Shown: piece after piece, positions 5,826 through 13,600 of the stretch | How positions within the stretch are numbered: the first letter of the stretch is position 1 | How the letters are laid out: each line of letters starts with the position of its first letter | Assembly: GCA_937896505.1 (NCBI GenBank) | Contig: CALBNP010000125.1 | Location: forward strand, 1 to 17,023 | DNA length: 17,023 nt | Origin: an uncultured Bacteroidales bacterium | Lineage (GTDB): Bacteria > Bacteroidota > Bacteroidia > Bacteroidales > F082 | Direction of reading: 5' to 3' | Position numbers and translations under genes: made by a program | The notes under the pieces: model-generated | The model's database searches: none | The model's input: the letters and a program-made list of their open reading frames with translations, nothing else | Told to the model about the DNA's origin: nothing

Positions 5826-5851
5826 CGCTGCAAATTTGTAATTTTGCAGCG
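5826..5851. promoter_or_regulatory. Symmetrical divergent promoter region for the HAD gene and the tRNA
   Basis: CGCTGCAAA (5826-5834) and TTTGCAGCG (5843-5851) form a perfect 9-bp inverted repeat with an 8-nt spacer. On the plus strand TAATTTTG (5839-5846) is a full match to the -7 element and could drive the tRNA, whose mature end begins 52 nt later. On the minus strand the corresponding octamer (5838-5831) reads CAAATTTG, one mismatch from TAnnTTTG, and could drive the HAD gene 32 nt away. The layout is the same as in the CPBP/dusB divergent promoter. Confidence 0.5.
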
Positions 5852-5902
5852 CAAAAAGCAAGAAAAACTTGAAATTTTTTCGGTGTTTTGCGCGTTTTTT
5901 GC

Positions 5903-5976
5903 GGTCCTATAGCGCAGTTGGTTAGAGCAACTGACTCATAATCAGTAGGTCCTAGGTTCAAGTCCTAGTGGGACCA
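5903..5976 (+). tRNA. tRNA with anticodon CAT (elongator Met or Ile2)
   Basis: A complete 74-nt cloverleaf. The acceptor arm GGTCCTA (5903-5909) pairs with TGGGACC (5969-5975) with one G-T pair; discriminator base A5976. The D-arm starts AGCGCAGTTGGTTAGAGC. The anticodon stem ACTGA/TCAGT holds the loop CTCATAA, anticodon CAT. The T-arm CTAGG-TTCAAGT-CCTAG is perfect. The 3' CCA is not encoded. CAT can mean elongator Met, initiator Met or Ile2. The closed first acceptor pair (G-C) argues against initiator tRNA. C4-G69 and C5-G68 in the acceptor arm are the pairs that TilS reads in E. coli tRNA-Ile2, which hints at Ile2, but elongator Met cannot be excluded. Confidence 0.93.
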
Positions 5977-5983
5977 CAAATTG

Positions 5984-6008
5984 GCAGGGTCGAGACTCTG
6001 CTTTTTTT
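5984..6008 (+). terminator. Intrinsic terminator of the tRNA gene
   Basis: GCAGGGT (5984-5990), loop CGAG, ACTCTGC (5995-6001), then seven T's. It lies only 7 nt after the tRNA and directly before the -7 element proposed for thiL. Confidence 0.8.
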
Positions 6009-6009
6009 G

Positions 6010-6017
6010 TATTTTTG
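6010..6017 (+). promoter_or_regulatory. -7 promoter element of the thiL-uvrC operon
   Basis: TATTTTTG is a full match to TAnnTTTG, 25 nt before the thiL start. No TTG is present 19-20 nt upstream, because that space is taken by the tRNA terminator hairpin; the nearest TTG (5981-5983) is 26 nt away. Confidence 0.5.
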
Positions 6018-6042
6018 TGGACATAATCCAAAACTATCAAAC

Positions 6043-7098
6043 ATGGAAGAAGGCAATACCATCAATAGAACTGAACTTGACGAGTTAGGTGAATTCGGAC
6101 TTATCGACCAATTGACTCAAGAGTTCCCTTTGCGGAACGAATCGAGCCTGAAAGGTGTCGGCGACGACGCAGCAGTCATCAATCACGAAGGCTACCGTAC
6201 CTTGGTGTCGGTAGATATGCTTGTCGAAGGCGTTCATTTCGACATGACCTACACTCCTCTGAAGCACCTTGGCTATAAGGCGGCGGTGTCGAATTTCTCC
6301 GACATCTATGCCATGAACGGAACACCTACCCAGATTGTGGTCGGATTGGGTGTTTCGAACCGTTATTCGGTTGAGGCGCTCGATGAATTGTATTCAGGTA
6401 TCCGTATGGCTTGCGAACGCTACCAAGTGGATTTGGTTGGCGGCGATACCACCTCGTCCAAGACGGGTCTTGTCATTTCCATCACGGTCATCGGCATGGC
6501 GAAGGACGAAGACATCGTGTATCGTAACGGCGCCAAGAAGAATGACCTGCTGTGCGTATCGGGCGATTTGGGCGGAGCCTATATGGGTCTCCTCGTCCTC
6601 GAACGCGAGAAAGCCGAATGGATTGCCAATCCGAATATGCAGCCCAAACTCGATGGTCTGGAATATGTGCTTGAACGTCAGCTGAAACCCGAAGCACGCA
6701 AGGATATTGTGAAGGAACTCAAGGATTTGGGCATAAAGCCAACTTCGATGATTGACATCTCCGATGGCTTGGCTTCCGAAATTCTGCATCTCTGCAAGGA
6801 ATCGGGCGTGGGTTGCCAACTCTTTGAGGAAAAAATCCCGCTTGACCCTTCAACTGACCGATTGGCGAAAGAATTCAACCTTGTTCCTTCTATTGCCGCT
6901 CTCAGTGGCGGTGAGGATTACGAGTTGCTCTTCACAATCGACCAGAAGGATTATGAGAAGATTAAGGAAATCTATACCGATGTCAGTGTGATTGGTTACA
7001 TGACCGATGATAAAGGCATCGCCGAATTGATAACGCCTGACAACCATGTCGTTCCGCTCAAGGCACAAGGTTGGGACCACATGCGCAAACAGGAATAA
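6043..7098 (+). CDS. thiL: Thiamine-monophosphate kinase
   Basis: A 351-residue enzyme that phosphorylates thiamine monophosphate with ATP to give thiamine diphosphate, the active cofactor. It belongs to the PurM/ThiL ATP-binding fold. Landmarks: LDELGEFGLI at the N-terminus (12-21), KGVGDDAAVI (37-46), SVDMLVEGVHF (56-66) with the metal-binding D58, a KAAVSNFSDIYAMNG segment, DLVGGDTTSS, IDISDGLASE and the C-terminal GGEDYELLF. Length is close to the family norm. The start at 6043 (MEEGNTINRT) follows the promoter and excludes a longer frame that would begin inside the tRNA. No TPP riboswitch fits in the 34 nt between tRNA terminator and start. uvrC follows after 44 nt on the same strand. 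Confidence 0.95.
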   Translation: MEEGNTINRTELDELGEFGLIDQLTQEFPLRNESSLKGVGDDAAVINHEGYRTLVSVDMLVEGVHFDMTYTPLKHLGYKAAVSNFSDIYAMNGTPTQIVVGLGVSNRYSVEALDELYSGIRMACERYQVDLVGGDTTSSKTGLVISITVIGMAKDEDIVYRNGAKKNDLLCVSGDLGGAYMGLLVLEREKAEWIANPNMQPKLDGLEYVLERQLKPEARKDIVKELKDLGIKPTSMIDISDGLASEILHLCKESGVGCQLFEEKIPLDPSTDRLAKEFNLVPSIAALSGGEDYELLFTIDQKDYEKIKEIYTDVSVIGYMTDDKGIAELITPDNHVVPLKAQGWDHMRKQE

Positions 7099-7106
7099 TC
7101 TTGTAG

Positions 7107-7126
7107 AGACGCGATTCATCGCGTCT
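7107..7126. repeat. Short palindrome between thiL and uvrC
   Basis: AGACGCGA-TTCA-TCGCGTCT is a perfect 8-bp stem with a 4-nt loop and no T-run, so it is not a classical terminator. The wider string GTAGAGACGCGA resembles a small dispersed palindrome known from several bacterial groups (recalled, not searched). It could moderate read-through or protect the thiL mRNA end. Confidence 0.5.
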
Positions 7127-7142
7127 GAAATCAGATTAGCAC

Positions 7143-8951
7143 ATGTTGGATCTGCCCGAAAACATAAAGTCTAAATTGGCCGTCCTGCCGACGAATCCGG
7201 GCGTATATCGCTATTTCGACAAGGAGGGCACGCTGATCTATGTCGGTAAGGCAAAGAACCTGAAACGCCGCGTTTCGAGTTATTTCAACAAGGAACAAAC
7301 GGGTAAGACTCGGCTCTTGGTGAGCAAGATTGCTGACCTTGAATATAGCATCGTTGATAGCGAATCGGAGGCGCTATTGCTTGAGAATACGATGATTAAG
7401 CAATACAAGCCACGCTTCAATATCTTGCTTAAGGACGACAAGACTTATCCTTGGATTTGCGTCAAGAATGAGCCTTTCCCGCGTATCTTTCTGACGAGGA
7501 AGAAAGTGAACGATGGCTCCGATTATTTCGGTCCTTATCCTTCTGTCCGTACGGCGCATATTCTTTTGGATTTGCTGGGTCAGGCCTACCAGATGCGTTC
7601 GTGCCGCACGCCCCTCACGGTTGCGAATATCGAGAAAGGCAAGTATAAGGTTTGCCTCGATTATCATATCCACAAATGTTGTGGCCCGTGCGAAGGCTAT
7701 GTCTCGCAGGACGATTACCGCTCGATGGTGACTGAAATCAAGGAAATCATTCGAGGGAATCTCCAATCGGTGCTTCGCGACTTGAAGAACCAGATGATGG
7801 ATTATGCTTCACGATTGGAATTTGAGAAAGCACAGGTGGTCAAGGAAAAATATGATTTGTTGGAGAACTACCGAAGCCATTCGACTGTGGTCAGCACAAC
7901 TATTCACGATGTCGAGGTGTTCTCGTTTATTGATGACAGCGATTCGTTTTATGTAAACTATATGAAGGTGGTTGACGGGGCTGTCATTCAGTCGCACTCG
8001 TTCGATATGCAACGGCAACTGGATGAGACGGCTGACGACTTGCTGCTGCTTGCCATCACCGACTTGCGCCAGCAGTTTGGTCACCATGCTTCCGAAATAA
8101 TAGTGCCTATTAAGTTGGATTATTCTATTGACAATGTAGAATTTACAATACCAAAACGAGGTGACAAACTGAAACTGCTTGATCTTTCGCGGCGTAATGC
8201 AGCGCAATATAAAATCGACCTTGAAAAACAACGTAGCCTGGTTGATCCCGAACGACACCAGAAGCGGGTGCTGAAAGAGTTGATGGACGCATTGCATCTT
8301 CCAGTTTTCCCGGAAGTCATCGAGTGTTTCGACAATTCCAATTTCCAAGGCGACTATCCTGTGGCGGGCATGGTTCAGTTCGTGAATGGCAAGCCGAACA
8401 AGAGTGGCTATCGGCATTTCGACATCAAGACAGTGGTCGGCGCCGACGACTATGCCTCGATGAAAGAGGTGGTGCGCCGCCGCTATTCAAGGCTTGTGGC
8501 TGAAAGCCAGCGCCTGCCTGACTTGATTATCACCGATGGCGGAAAAGGCCAGATGGAAGTGGTGCGTCAAGTGATTCAAGATGAGTTGCACCTCGAAATC
8601 CCGATTGTAGGTTTGGCTAAGGATGACCGACATCGAACCAACGAATTGCTCTATGGTTTTCCGCCTCAAGTGGTTGGACTGAAAGTGAATTCCGACTTGT
8701 TCCGCCTGCTGACTCATATTCAAGACGAAGTGCACCGTTTCGCCATCACGCATCACCGCAAGAAGTTCGAGAAGGGTTTCATGCACTCCGAGTTGGCCGA
8801 CATCAAGGGAGTGGGGAAGAAGACGGCCGAGAAGCTGCTGCTTGAACTGAAATCGGTGAAATGTATCAAGGAGGCAACGGAAGAACAGCTTGCGGCTGTG
8901 GTTGGACCGGCAAAGGCGAAAATCGTGTTTGGCTATTTCCATAAACAATAA
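7143..8951 (+). CDS. uvrC: Excinuclease ABC subunit C
   Basis: The 602-residue dual-incision nuclease of UvrABC nucleotide excision repair. The N-terminal GIY-YIG nuclease (about 15-95) has G20-V-Y22, Y33-V-G35, R42/R43 and E81, and makes the 3' incision. Cysteines C154, C171, C179/C180 and C183 match the spacing of the iron-sulfur cluster described for UvrC. A UVR coiled-coil motif for contact with UvrB spans about 207-242 (LEFEKAQVVKEKYDLL). The RNase H-like nuclease for the 5' incision has D397 (CFDNSN), D435/D436 and D465 (ITDGGKGQ). The C-terminus carries a helix-hairpin-helix pair (IKGVGKKTAEKLL). Length is normal. Probably cotranscribed with thiL. The last four codons lie inside the left arm of the downstream hairpin. 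Confidence 0.97.
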   Translation: MLDLPENIKSKLAVLPTNPGVYRYFDKEGTLIYVGKAKNLKRRVSSYFNKEQTGKTRLLVSKIADLEYSIVDSESEALLLENTMIKQYKPRFNILLKDDKTYPWICVKNEPFPRIFLTRKKVNDGSDYFGPYPSVRTAHILLDLLGQAYQMRSCRTPLTVANIEKGKYKVCLDYHIHKCCGPCEGYVSQDDYRSMVTEIKEIIRGNLQSVLRDLKNQMMDYASRLEFEKAQVVKEKYDLLENYRSHSTVVSTTIHDVEVFSFIDDSDSFYVNYMKVVDGAVIQSHSFDMQRQLDETADDLLLLAITDLRQQFGHHASEIIVPIKLDYSIDNVEFTIPKRGDKLKLLDLSRRNAAQYKIDLEKQRSLVDPERHQKRVLKELMDALHLPVFPEVIECFDNSNFQGDYPVAGMVQFVNGKPNKSGYRHFDIKTVVGADDYASMKEVVRRRYSRLVAESQRLPDLIITDGGKGQMEVVRQVIQDELHLEIPIVGLAKDDRHRTNELLYGFPPQVVGLKVNSDLFRLLTHIQDEVHRFAITHHRKKFEKGFMHSELADIKGVGKKTAEKLLLELKSVKCIKEATEEQLAAVVGPAKAKIVFGYFHKQ

Positions 8952-8988
8952 AAGCCAGCTTGCGGCTGGCTTTTATTGTTTATGGAAA
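8936..8988. terminator. Bidirectional terminator: 24-bp perfect hairpin between uvrC and tonB
   Basis: The arm 8936-8959 is the exact reverse complement of 8965-8988, with a 5-nt loop TTGCG. The core AAAAGCCAGC/GCTGGCTTTT followed by a T-rich tract works in both directions. The left arm begins inside the uvrC coding region and contains its stop (8949-8951). The tonB stop on the other strand is 8 nt from the right end. Confidence 0.85.
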
Positions 8989-8996
8989 GTGTTGGA

Positions 8997-9677
8997 TTAT
9001 TGCAACTTGAAGTTGACAGGCAGTGTGTATGACACACGAACCGGTTTGCCACGTTGCTTACCAGGCTTCCACTTAGCCATGGACTTGATGACGCGCATTG
9101 CTTCTTCGTCGCAACCGCCACCGATACCACGGAGCACCTTCACATTCGAAACTGAACCGTCAGGTTCGATAACGAAGTTGACGAACACACGGCCTTGGAT
9201 GCCGCTTTCGCGTGCGATTTGTGGATACTTGACGCTCTTACCGACGTATTCAAGAAGTTTCTTTTCGCCGCCTGGGTATTCAGGCATCTCTTCCACGATT
9301 TGGAAGATTTCTTGTTCTACAACTTCTTCTTCTTCGATTTCAGGAGCAACGTATTCTTCGATGACTTCGGTTTGTTGGACGTCGGCATTGATTTCGATGT
9401 CTTCAACTTCTACGTCGTCTTGCACGATTTCAAGTTGTGTGGTTTGCTTTGGCAATTCCACTGGCTGTGGCTTTTGCTCTTCTTGTTTGGTGATTTCGGT
9501 CATTTCTTCGTCCAAAACGACTTCTCTGTTGAGCAGACTCTCGTCGATTTCGCGTTTGTCGTAACTCTTGATTTCGAATACCATCCAAGCAAGTGCTAAA
9601 CTGATAATCAGACCTATCTGTGTGAACATCAATTTCTTGTTCTCCAAGTCGGCCTTAGGTGATTTCTTTTCTTCCAT
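8997..9677 (-). CDS. tonB: Energy transducer TonB
   Basis: A 226-residue TonB-family protein that carries proton-motive energy from ExbB/ExbD to outer-membrane TonB-dependent receptors. It has a basic cytoplasmic N-terminus, one transmembrane segment at about 16-37 (LMFTQIGLIISLALAWMVFE), a long periplasmic linker (about 40-130) and a C-terminal TonB domain (about 131-226: PEYPGGEKKLLEYV, VKYPQIARESGIQGRV, GSVSNVKVLRGIG, MAKWKPGKQRGKPV). The linker is rich in Glu, with only a short Pro/Lys part, unlike the Pro-rich linker of E. coli TonB; acidic linkers appear common among Bacteroidota homologues. It is the last gene of the sprA-gcvH-vanZ-tonB string, 60 nt after the VanZ-like gene, and may also have its own promoter. 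Confidence 0.93.
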   Translation of the reverse strand: MEEKKSPKADLENKKLMFTQIGLIISLALAWMVFEIKSYDKREIDESLLNREVVLDEEMTEITKQEEQKPQPVELPKQTTQLEIVQDDVEVEDIEINADVQQTEVIEEYVAPEIEEEEVVEQEIFQIVEEMPEYPGGEKKLLEYVGKSVKYPQIARESGIQGRVFVNFVIEPDGSVSNVKVLRGIGGGCDEEAMRVIKSMAKWKPGKQRGKPVRVSYTLPVNFKLQ

Positions 9678-9717
9678 AGTTATTTTTCTTTTTGTATTAT
9701 GCTAATGAATTGAGTTG

Positions 9718-9725
9718 CGAAAGTA
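9718..9725 (-). promoter_or_regulatory. Possible -7 element upstream of tonB
   Basis: Read on the minus strand this is TACTTTCG followed by CAAC, one base off TAnnTTTG, 40 nt before the tonB start. No TTG sits at the ideal distance. It would give tonB its own transcript besides read-through from sprA/gcvH. Confidence 0.35.
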
Positions 9726-9737
9726 GTAATTATTTGA

Positions 9738-10148
9738 TTACAAAACGCGAGATTTGTCAATTTTATTTTCTTTATCGAAAAAAATGCTGAAAACCAGCAA
9801 TCCTAATGCTATCCCAATGATGTCGGCGAGGAAATCATACCAGCTTCCAGTGCGTTGGTAGCAGATGGTTTCTTGCATGATTTCGGTCAATCCACCGAAG
9901 GCTATGGCGATGAGGGCTGTCCGAAACAGCATTTTGCGACGACGTGGCTTTTCGTGCTTCGGAAAGCTGTCGCGATAGCCCCAAAGACAAGCGAAGGCAA
10001 AACCTGCGAACATGATGATGTGCGCGATTTTGTCGAGTCCCAAAGCGGGCTTCGCTTTTGGCAAAAAAGAACCCGGAAGTCCTGTCAGAATCAGGATGAC
10101 GATTCCGCACAAGATTCCCGGGTAGCTATTTCGGGTCAGTTTTTCCAA
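9738..10148 (-). CDS. VanZ-like family membrane protein
   Basis: A 136-residue protein with four likely transmembrane segments (about 9-30, 40-57, 74-92 and 107-124). VanZ-family features are LDKIAHIIMF (38-47, with D39 and H43), GLTEIMQE (86-93, with E89 and Q92) and QRTGSWYDFLADIIGIALG (98-116, with R99 and D105). VanZ gives low-level teicoplanin resistance in enterococci, but the role of the short stand-alone members common in Bacteroidota is unknown, so no resistance is implied. The start is a TTG at 10148, the only plausible start near the gcvH end; the gap to gcvH is 5 nt, which suggests translational coupling. Confidence 0.8.
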   Translation of the reverse strand: MEKLTRNSYPGILCGIVILILTGLPGSFLPKAKPALGLDKIAHIIMFAGFAFACLWGYRDSFPKHEKPRRRKMLFRTALIAIAFGGLTEIMQETICYQRTGSWYDFLADIIGIALGLLVFSIFFDKENKIDKSRVL

Positions 10149-10153
10149 ATGGA

Positions 10154-10543
10154 TTAGCCGATTTTTGCTTGGTAAGCGGCAGCGTCGAGCAGGTTGTCGA
10201 GTTCGGCAGCGTCGTTCACTTTAATCTTGATGATCCAAGCTTCACCGTATGGGTCGGTGTTGACGAGTTTGGCGTTTTCTTCGTCAGCGAGGGTTTCGTT
10301 GACTTCAACGATTTCGCCACCGACAGGCATCAGCAGTTCAGCTGTTGTCTTGACGGCTTCGATAGCACCAAATTCTTCTTCGGCGTCGAGGTTTTCGCCA
10401 ACGATGTCAGGGTCAACATCAACGAAGGTGATGTCGCCAAGTTCGTGTTGTGCGTAATCGGTGATGCCGACGTATGCGAATTCGCCTTCCACGCGGATCC
10501 ATTCGTCGTCTTGTGTGTACTTTAAGTTTGCTGGAATGTTCAT
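10154..10543 (-). CDS. gcvH: Glycine cleavage system H protein
   Basis: A 129-residue lipoyl carrier protein that shuttles the methylamine group between the P, T and L proteins of glycine cleavage. The N-terminus is NLKYTQDDEWIRVEG (6-20) and the lipoylated lysine is K65 in GAIEAVKTTAELLMPVGGE. Length matches the family (~126-130). The start at 10543 (MNIPANLKYT) is the normal GcvH N-terminus; a longer in-frame form would begin upstream of the promoter-like sequence. No gcvT or gcvP is in the window: the gene sits instead directly after sprA (83-nt gap). H proteins can also pass lipoate to other enzymes, so an exclusive role in glycine cleavage is not certain. Confidence 0.95.
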   Translation of the reverse strand: MNIPANLKYTQDDEWIRVEGEFAYVGITDYAQHELGDITFVDVDPDIVGENLDAEEEFGAIEAVKTTAELLMPVGGEIVEVNETLADEENAKLVNTDPYGEAWIIKIKVNDAAELDNLLDAAAYQAKIG

Positions 10544-10579
10544 TTTTTTGTCTTTATTTAATAGTGAATGATTTGGCTG

Positions 10580-10608
10580 CGAAAATACATATTTTAGGTG
10601 CTCATCAA
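10580..10608 (-). promoter_or_regulatory. Probable promoter of gcvH-vanZ-tonB
   Basis: On the minus strand TTG (10608-10606), an 18-nt spacer and TATTTTCG (10587-10580) come close to the Bacteroidota pattern (one mismatch, T to C). It lies 36 nt before the gcvH start and 18 nt after the sprA stop, so the downstream genes may be expressed apart from sprA. Confidence 0.5.
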
Positions 10609-10626
10609 GCAAGTTTGGCGAAAAAA

Positions 10627-13600
10627 TTATTGTGCGAGGCTAAACCTGATGGTTACACCGGCGAAAGTCTGGCTGTTTTTGAATGTGTTTGCCACAAATG
10701 GGTTGCTCATGTCGTGCTTGAAAAACACTTGGCTGCTCAGGCGTTGGCTGAAGGTGTAGTCGGCGGTGACGTAGATGTTGATCTTGCTTTGGCCAGCCGA
10801 CACTTGGTTGTTGTTCTCGTCGATGCGTCGCAAGATGGTCTTGTCTCTCTTGAAACCTAGGTCAACCTTCAGCACGAGGTCGTTCTTTATCGTCTTGTTT
10901 CCTCCGCCTTCAAGTGATACGACGTTGAGCGAAAGATCCTTGATGCGGTATCCTGCGCCAATCACGATTTCGCGTCCGTTGATTTCGGTGAGTTGGTTGT
11001 TGGTGAAACTCATGGTCATGGCGCGGCTCTTCTTGAATTGGAAGTTACAGGTCATGGAGTTCTGCAAGCCAAGGTCGATACCGATGAGAGGAGCGAATTG
11101 TTCGTTGAGTACCATCTGCTGGATGTCATATTTTGGTATGATGAGGTCGGAGTTCTCAAAGGTCTGGATGGTGTTGTTCTCGTCGTAATACACATTGCTT
11201 GCCCACGAACTGATGGTGTATGTCGATTTGTAGGAATGGGTGATGTTGACTGACTTGAAGATCTTCGAGATGGTTGGAATATTGGTGAGGCCATTGAATG
11301 ACAGTGTCCAGTTAGGCAATGGGAAGGATGGGAATGGATTGAGTTTCATAGTCTTGGCATCTTTACCAGTGTAGGCGGCTATGAAAGAATACATTACGAC
11401 ATCCGGTGACGATGCTCTATAACCTTTCGGGAAAAAGTCTCCTGCCAAGCTGTCGTATTGGTATTGGTTGATGTGTTCAATCCATTGCGGGTTGTCCTTG
11501 GCGATGCGTTCGGCTATGATTTTCCTGTTGGTGAGCAAGTTATCAAACAGTTCTGAACTTTCGTTGGCCGTTTCCTTGGCAAATGAAGTTCTCCACATCA
11601 GGAAAGTCGAATTGAAGTTACCGTTGTTGGTTGGGGTGAAGGTCTCGTATCCGTCCATCATCTCATTGAACCGGAAGTAATGTTGAGCGTTTTCGCTGTA
11701 GCTGCGATTGCCCGAGATGTCGATCTTGAAGCCGGTGAATGGTTCGGCATTGACGCGGTAGTTCATCGTCTCGGTTTTGCGGCGTGTGTAAGCATCGCTG
11801 AGGATCGAGTCGGTGGTGAGCCAACGTTTGTTTACGGCTCTTTCGTAGATGTTGCCGTCTGATCCGAAATTGCTGCCCAAGATGAAACCGACACCTGGTG
11901 CCCACGATGAAGTGCTGAGGCCGACAAGGTCAGGTTGGTGGGCATTGGCGAAGCCTGGCAGATGTTGGCCTTTTGCCAGAGAGTAGGTGCCTGACACTTT
12001 CTTGATCATTGTGAGGATGCGGAGCGAGTTGTCGAGGATAATCTTTCCGTAATCGACTTTCGGTTTCAGTTTCGTCGAGTCTGACTTATTGTCTCCGTCG
12101 TTGTTGTCGTTGCTGCCGCGGTTGCTGTCCTTGCCGTTGTTTGTTCGCCGTTGAGGTGTGTTGACTTTTTTCAGATAAGGCACCTTGTTGTAAAGTTTGG
12201 CGAAGTCGAGTGTGGCGTTACCTTGGATATTGCTTGAGTTTTCGATGGTGTTACCCAAGCGTTGTTGGATGGAACGGGCCGAAGCATTCCACATGTATTG
12301 GCCTTGATAGTTGGCGCTTGAGTTGATCCAGTTGAGAATTGGTATCTTGTTGATAGGCAGTGTCCAAGTGGCCGAAACGTTTTGCTGGAACTGTGTGGTG
12401 GAACCAAAATGTAACAATTCGTTCTTGATGGTGTCGCGGTTGAGTTTCCATTCTTCCGTTCCCTTGTCAGGATTGCCGGCGGGTTCATATACGAAAGCGC
12501 GAGCATTAGCAGCATATTCAAGGTTAAGGCCTTTGGTGAGGTCCCATCTTACTTGGTAGTTGCGGCTCCAATCCCATTGTTTCGAGAAGGTCGGGTTGAT
12601 GATGACCATGCCGCCTGTCTTGTTGCGCATCTCTCTCTCGTTGTAGTAACGTGTCATCTCGGTGTTGAAGGTGATGCTCTTGGGCGCGTAGTAGAAGTTG
12701 ATGTCCTTGAAGAATTGCATCGATGGCTTCGAGGCCCATTTTGCCTTGGCGAAAGGTGTCACGTTTTTCGGGTTGCCGGCATAGTTGTAGCCGAAGCTGC
12801 CTCGGTAGTTTTGCGTCAAGTTATATTTTATGTCTGTATTTTCCTGGAAAGTCTCGCTATATGAGAACGAGAGGTTGAAGTTCTCGATGTCGTAGAAATG
12901 CACCTTTGGAACGTTAGGCGTTTGTCTCATGTTCCTGTTCGGGTCGCGCGACGAGCCTTTGTTTCCGTTCTCTTCATCTTCGCCTTCTTTCTTCTTTTTC
13001 GCCACACGGTCCTTGCGTACGTTCATGAAGTTGATGTTCTTGTAGCGTGTGAGGTCGTGAATCATCGAGCTGAGCGAGTCTCTTTGGGTTTGTGTGTCGA
13101 GCGAAGAGAGTGCGTCCTTGAGTTTGATATCGGGGTCGTAAGGGTTATAGAGAGGTGTGACACGTGTTTCGCCAATATCGACGTGCATAGGAATCTTGAC
13201 ACCTGATTCGCCTAGGAACTTGCCGAGTTCAAGGTCGGTGGCGAAGGTATATTGCGAGTTGGCCTCGAAGGTGTTGCTGGAAATGTCGCTGTCTAAGCCT
13301 CCGAATCCGGCTGAACTATACGATCCGCTAAGGGTGATGCGTCCGAGATCGGCTAAGGTGGCTTCTATTCGTCCCGTTGCGGCAACGCCGCCCTTGCTGC
13401 TCAATTCGGTCAAACGAAGCTCGTTGACCCAGATGACGGCATCCTTGGGCTCTCCGTCGTCCATCGATTCGAAGTTCTGGCGTTTCGGGTTGCGTACACC
13501 TATCATCATGGCTTCCACATCACTGATGCTTGGGTTACCAATCACCTTGATGGTGTGGTAGTAATCTAATCCGTCGATAGTGGCTTTCTTGACCTTTTCG

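Noticed and set aside
5155..5961. HAD phosphatase frame extended to a start at 5961
   Set aside because: The extension would be antisense to the tRNA and the promoter palindrome; the HAD motif I begins right after the internal Met at 5799.
6009..6042. TPP riboswitch before thiL
   Set aside because: Only 34 nt lie between the tRNA terminator and the start codon, too short for the aptamer, and no conserved riboswitch core was seen.
9738..10148. Glycopeptide resistance gene vanZ
   Set aside because: Only the broad VanZ-like fold is supported; there are no other van genes and short VanZ-like proteins are common in Bacteroidota.
10544..10626. Glycine riboswitch before gcvH
   Set aside because: The 83-nt gap is A/T-rich with only a promoter-like sequence; no aptamer-like stems were found.
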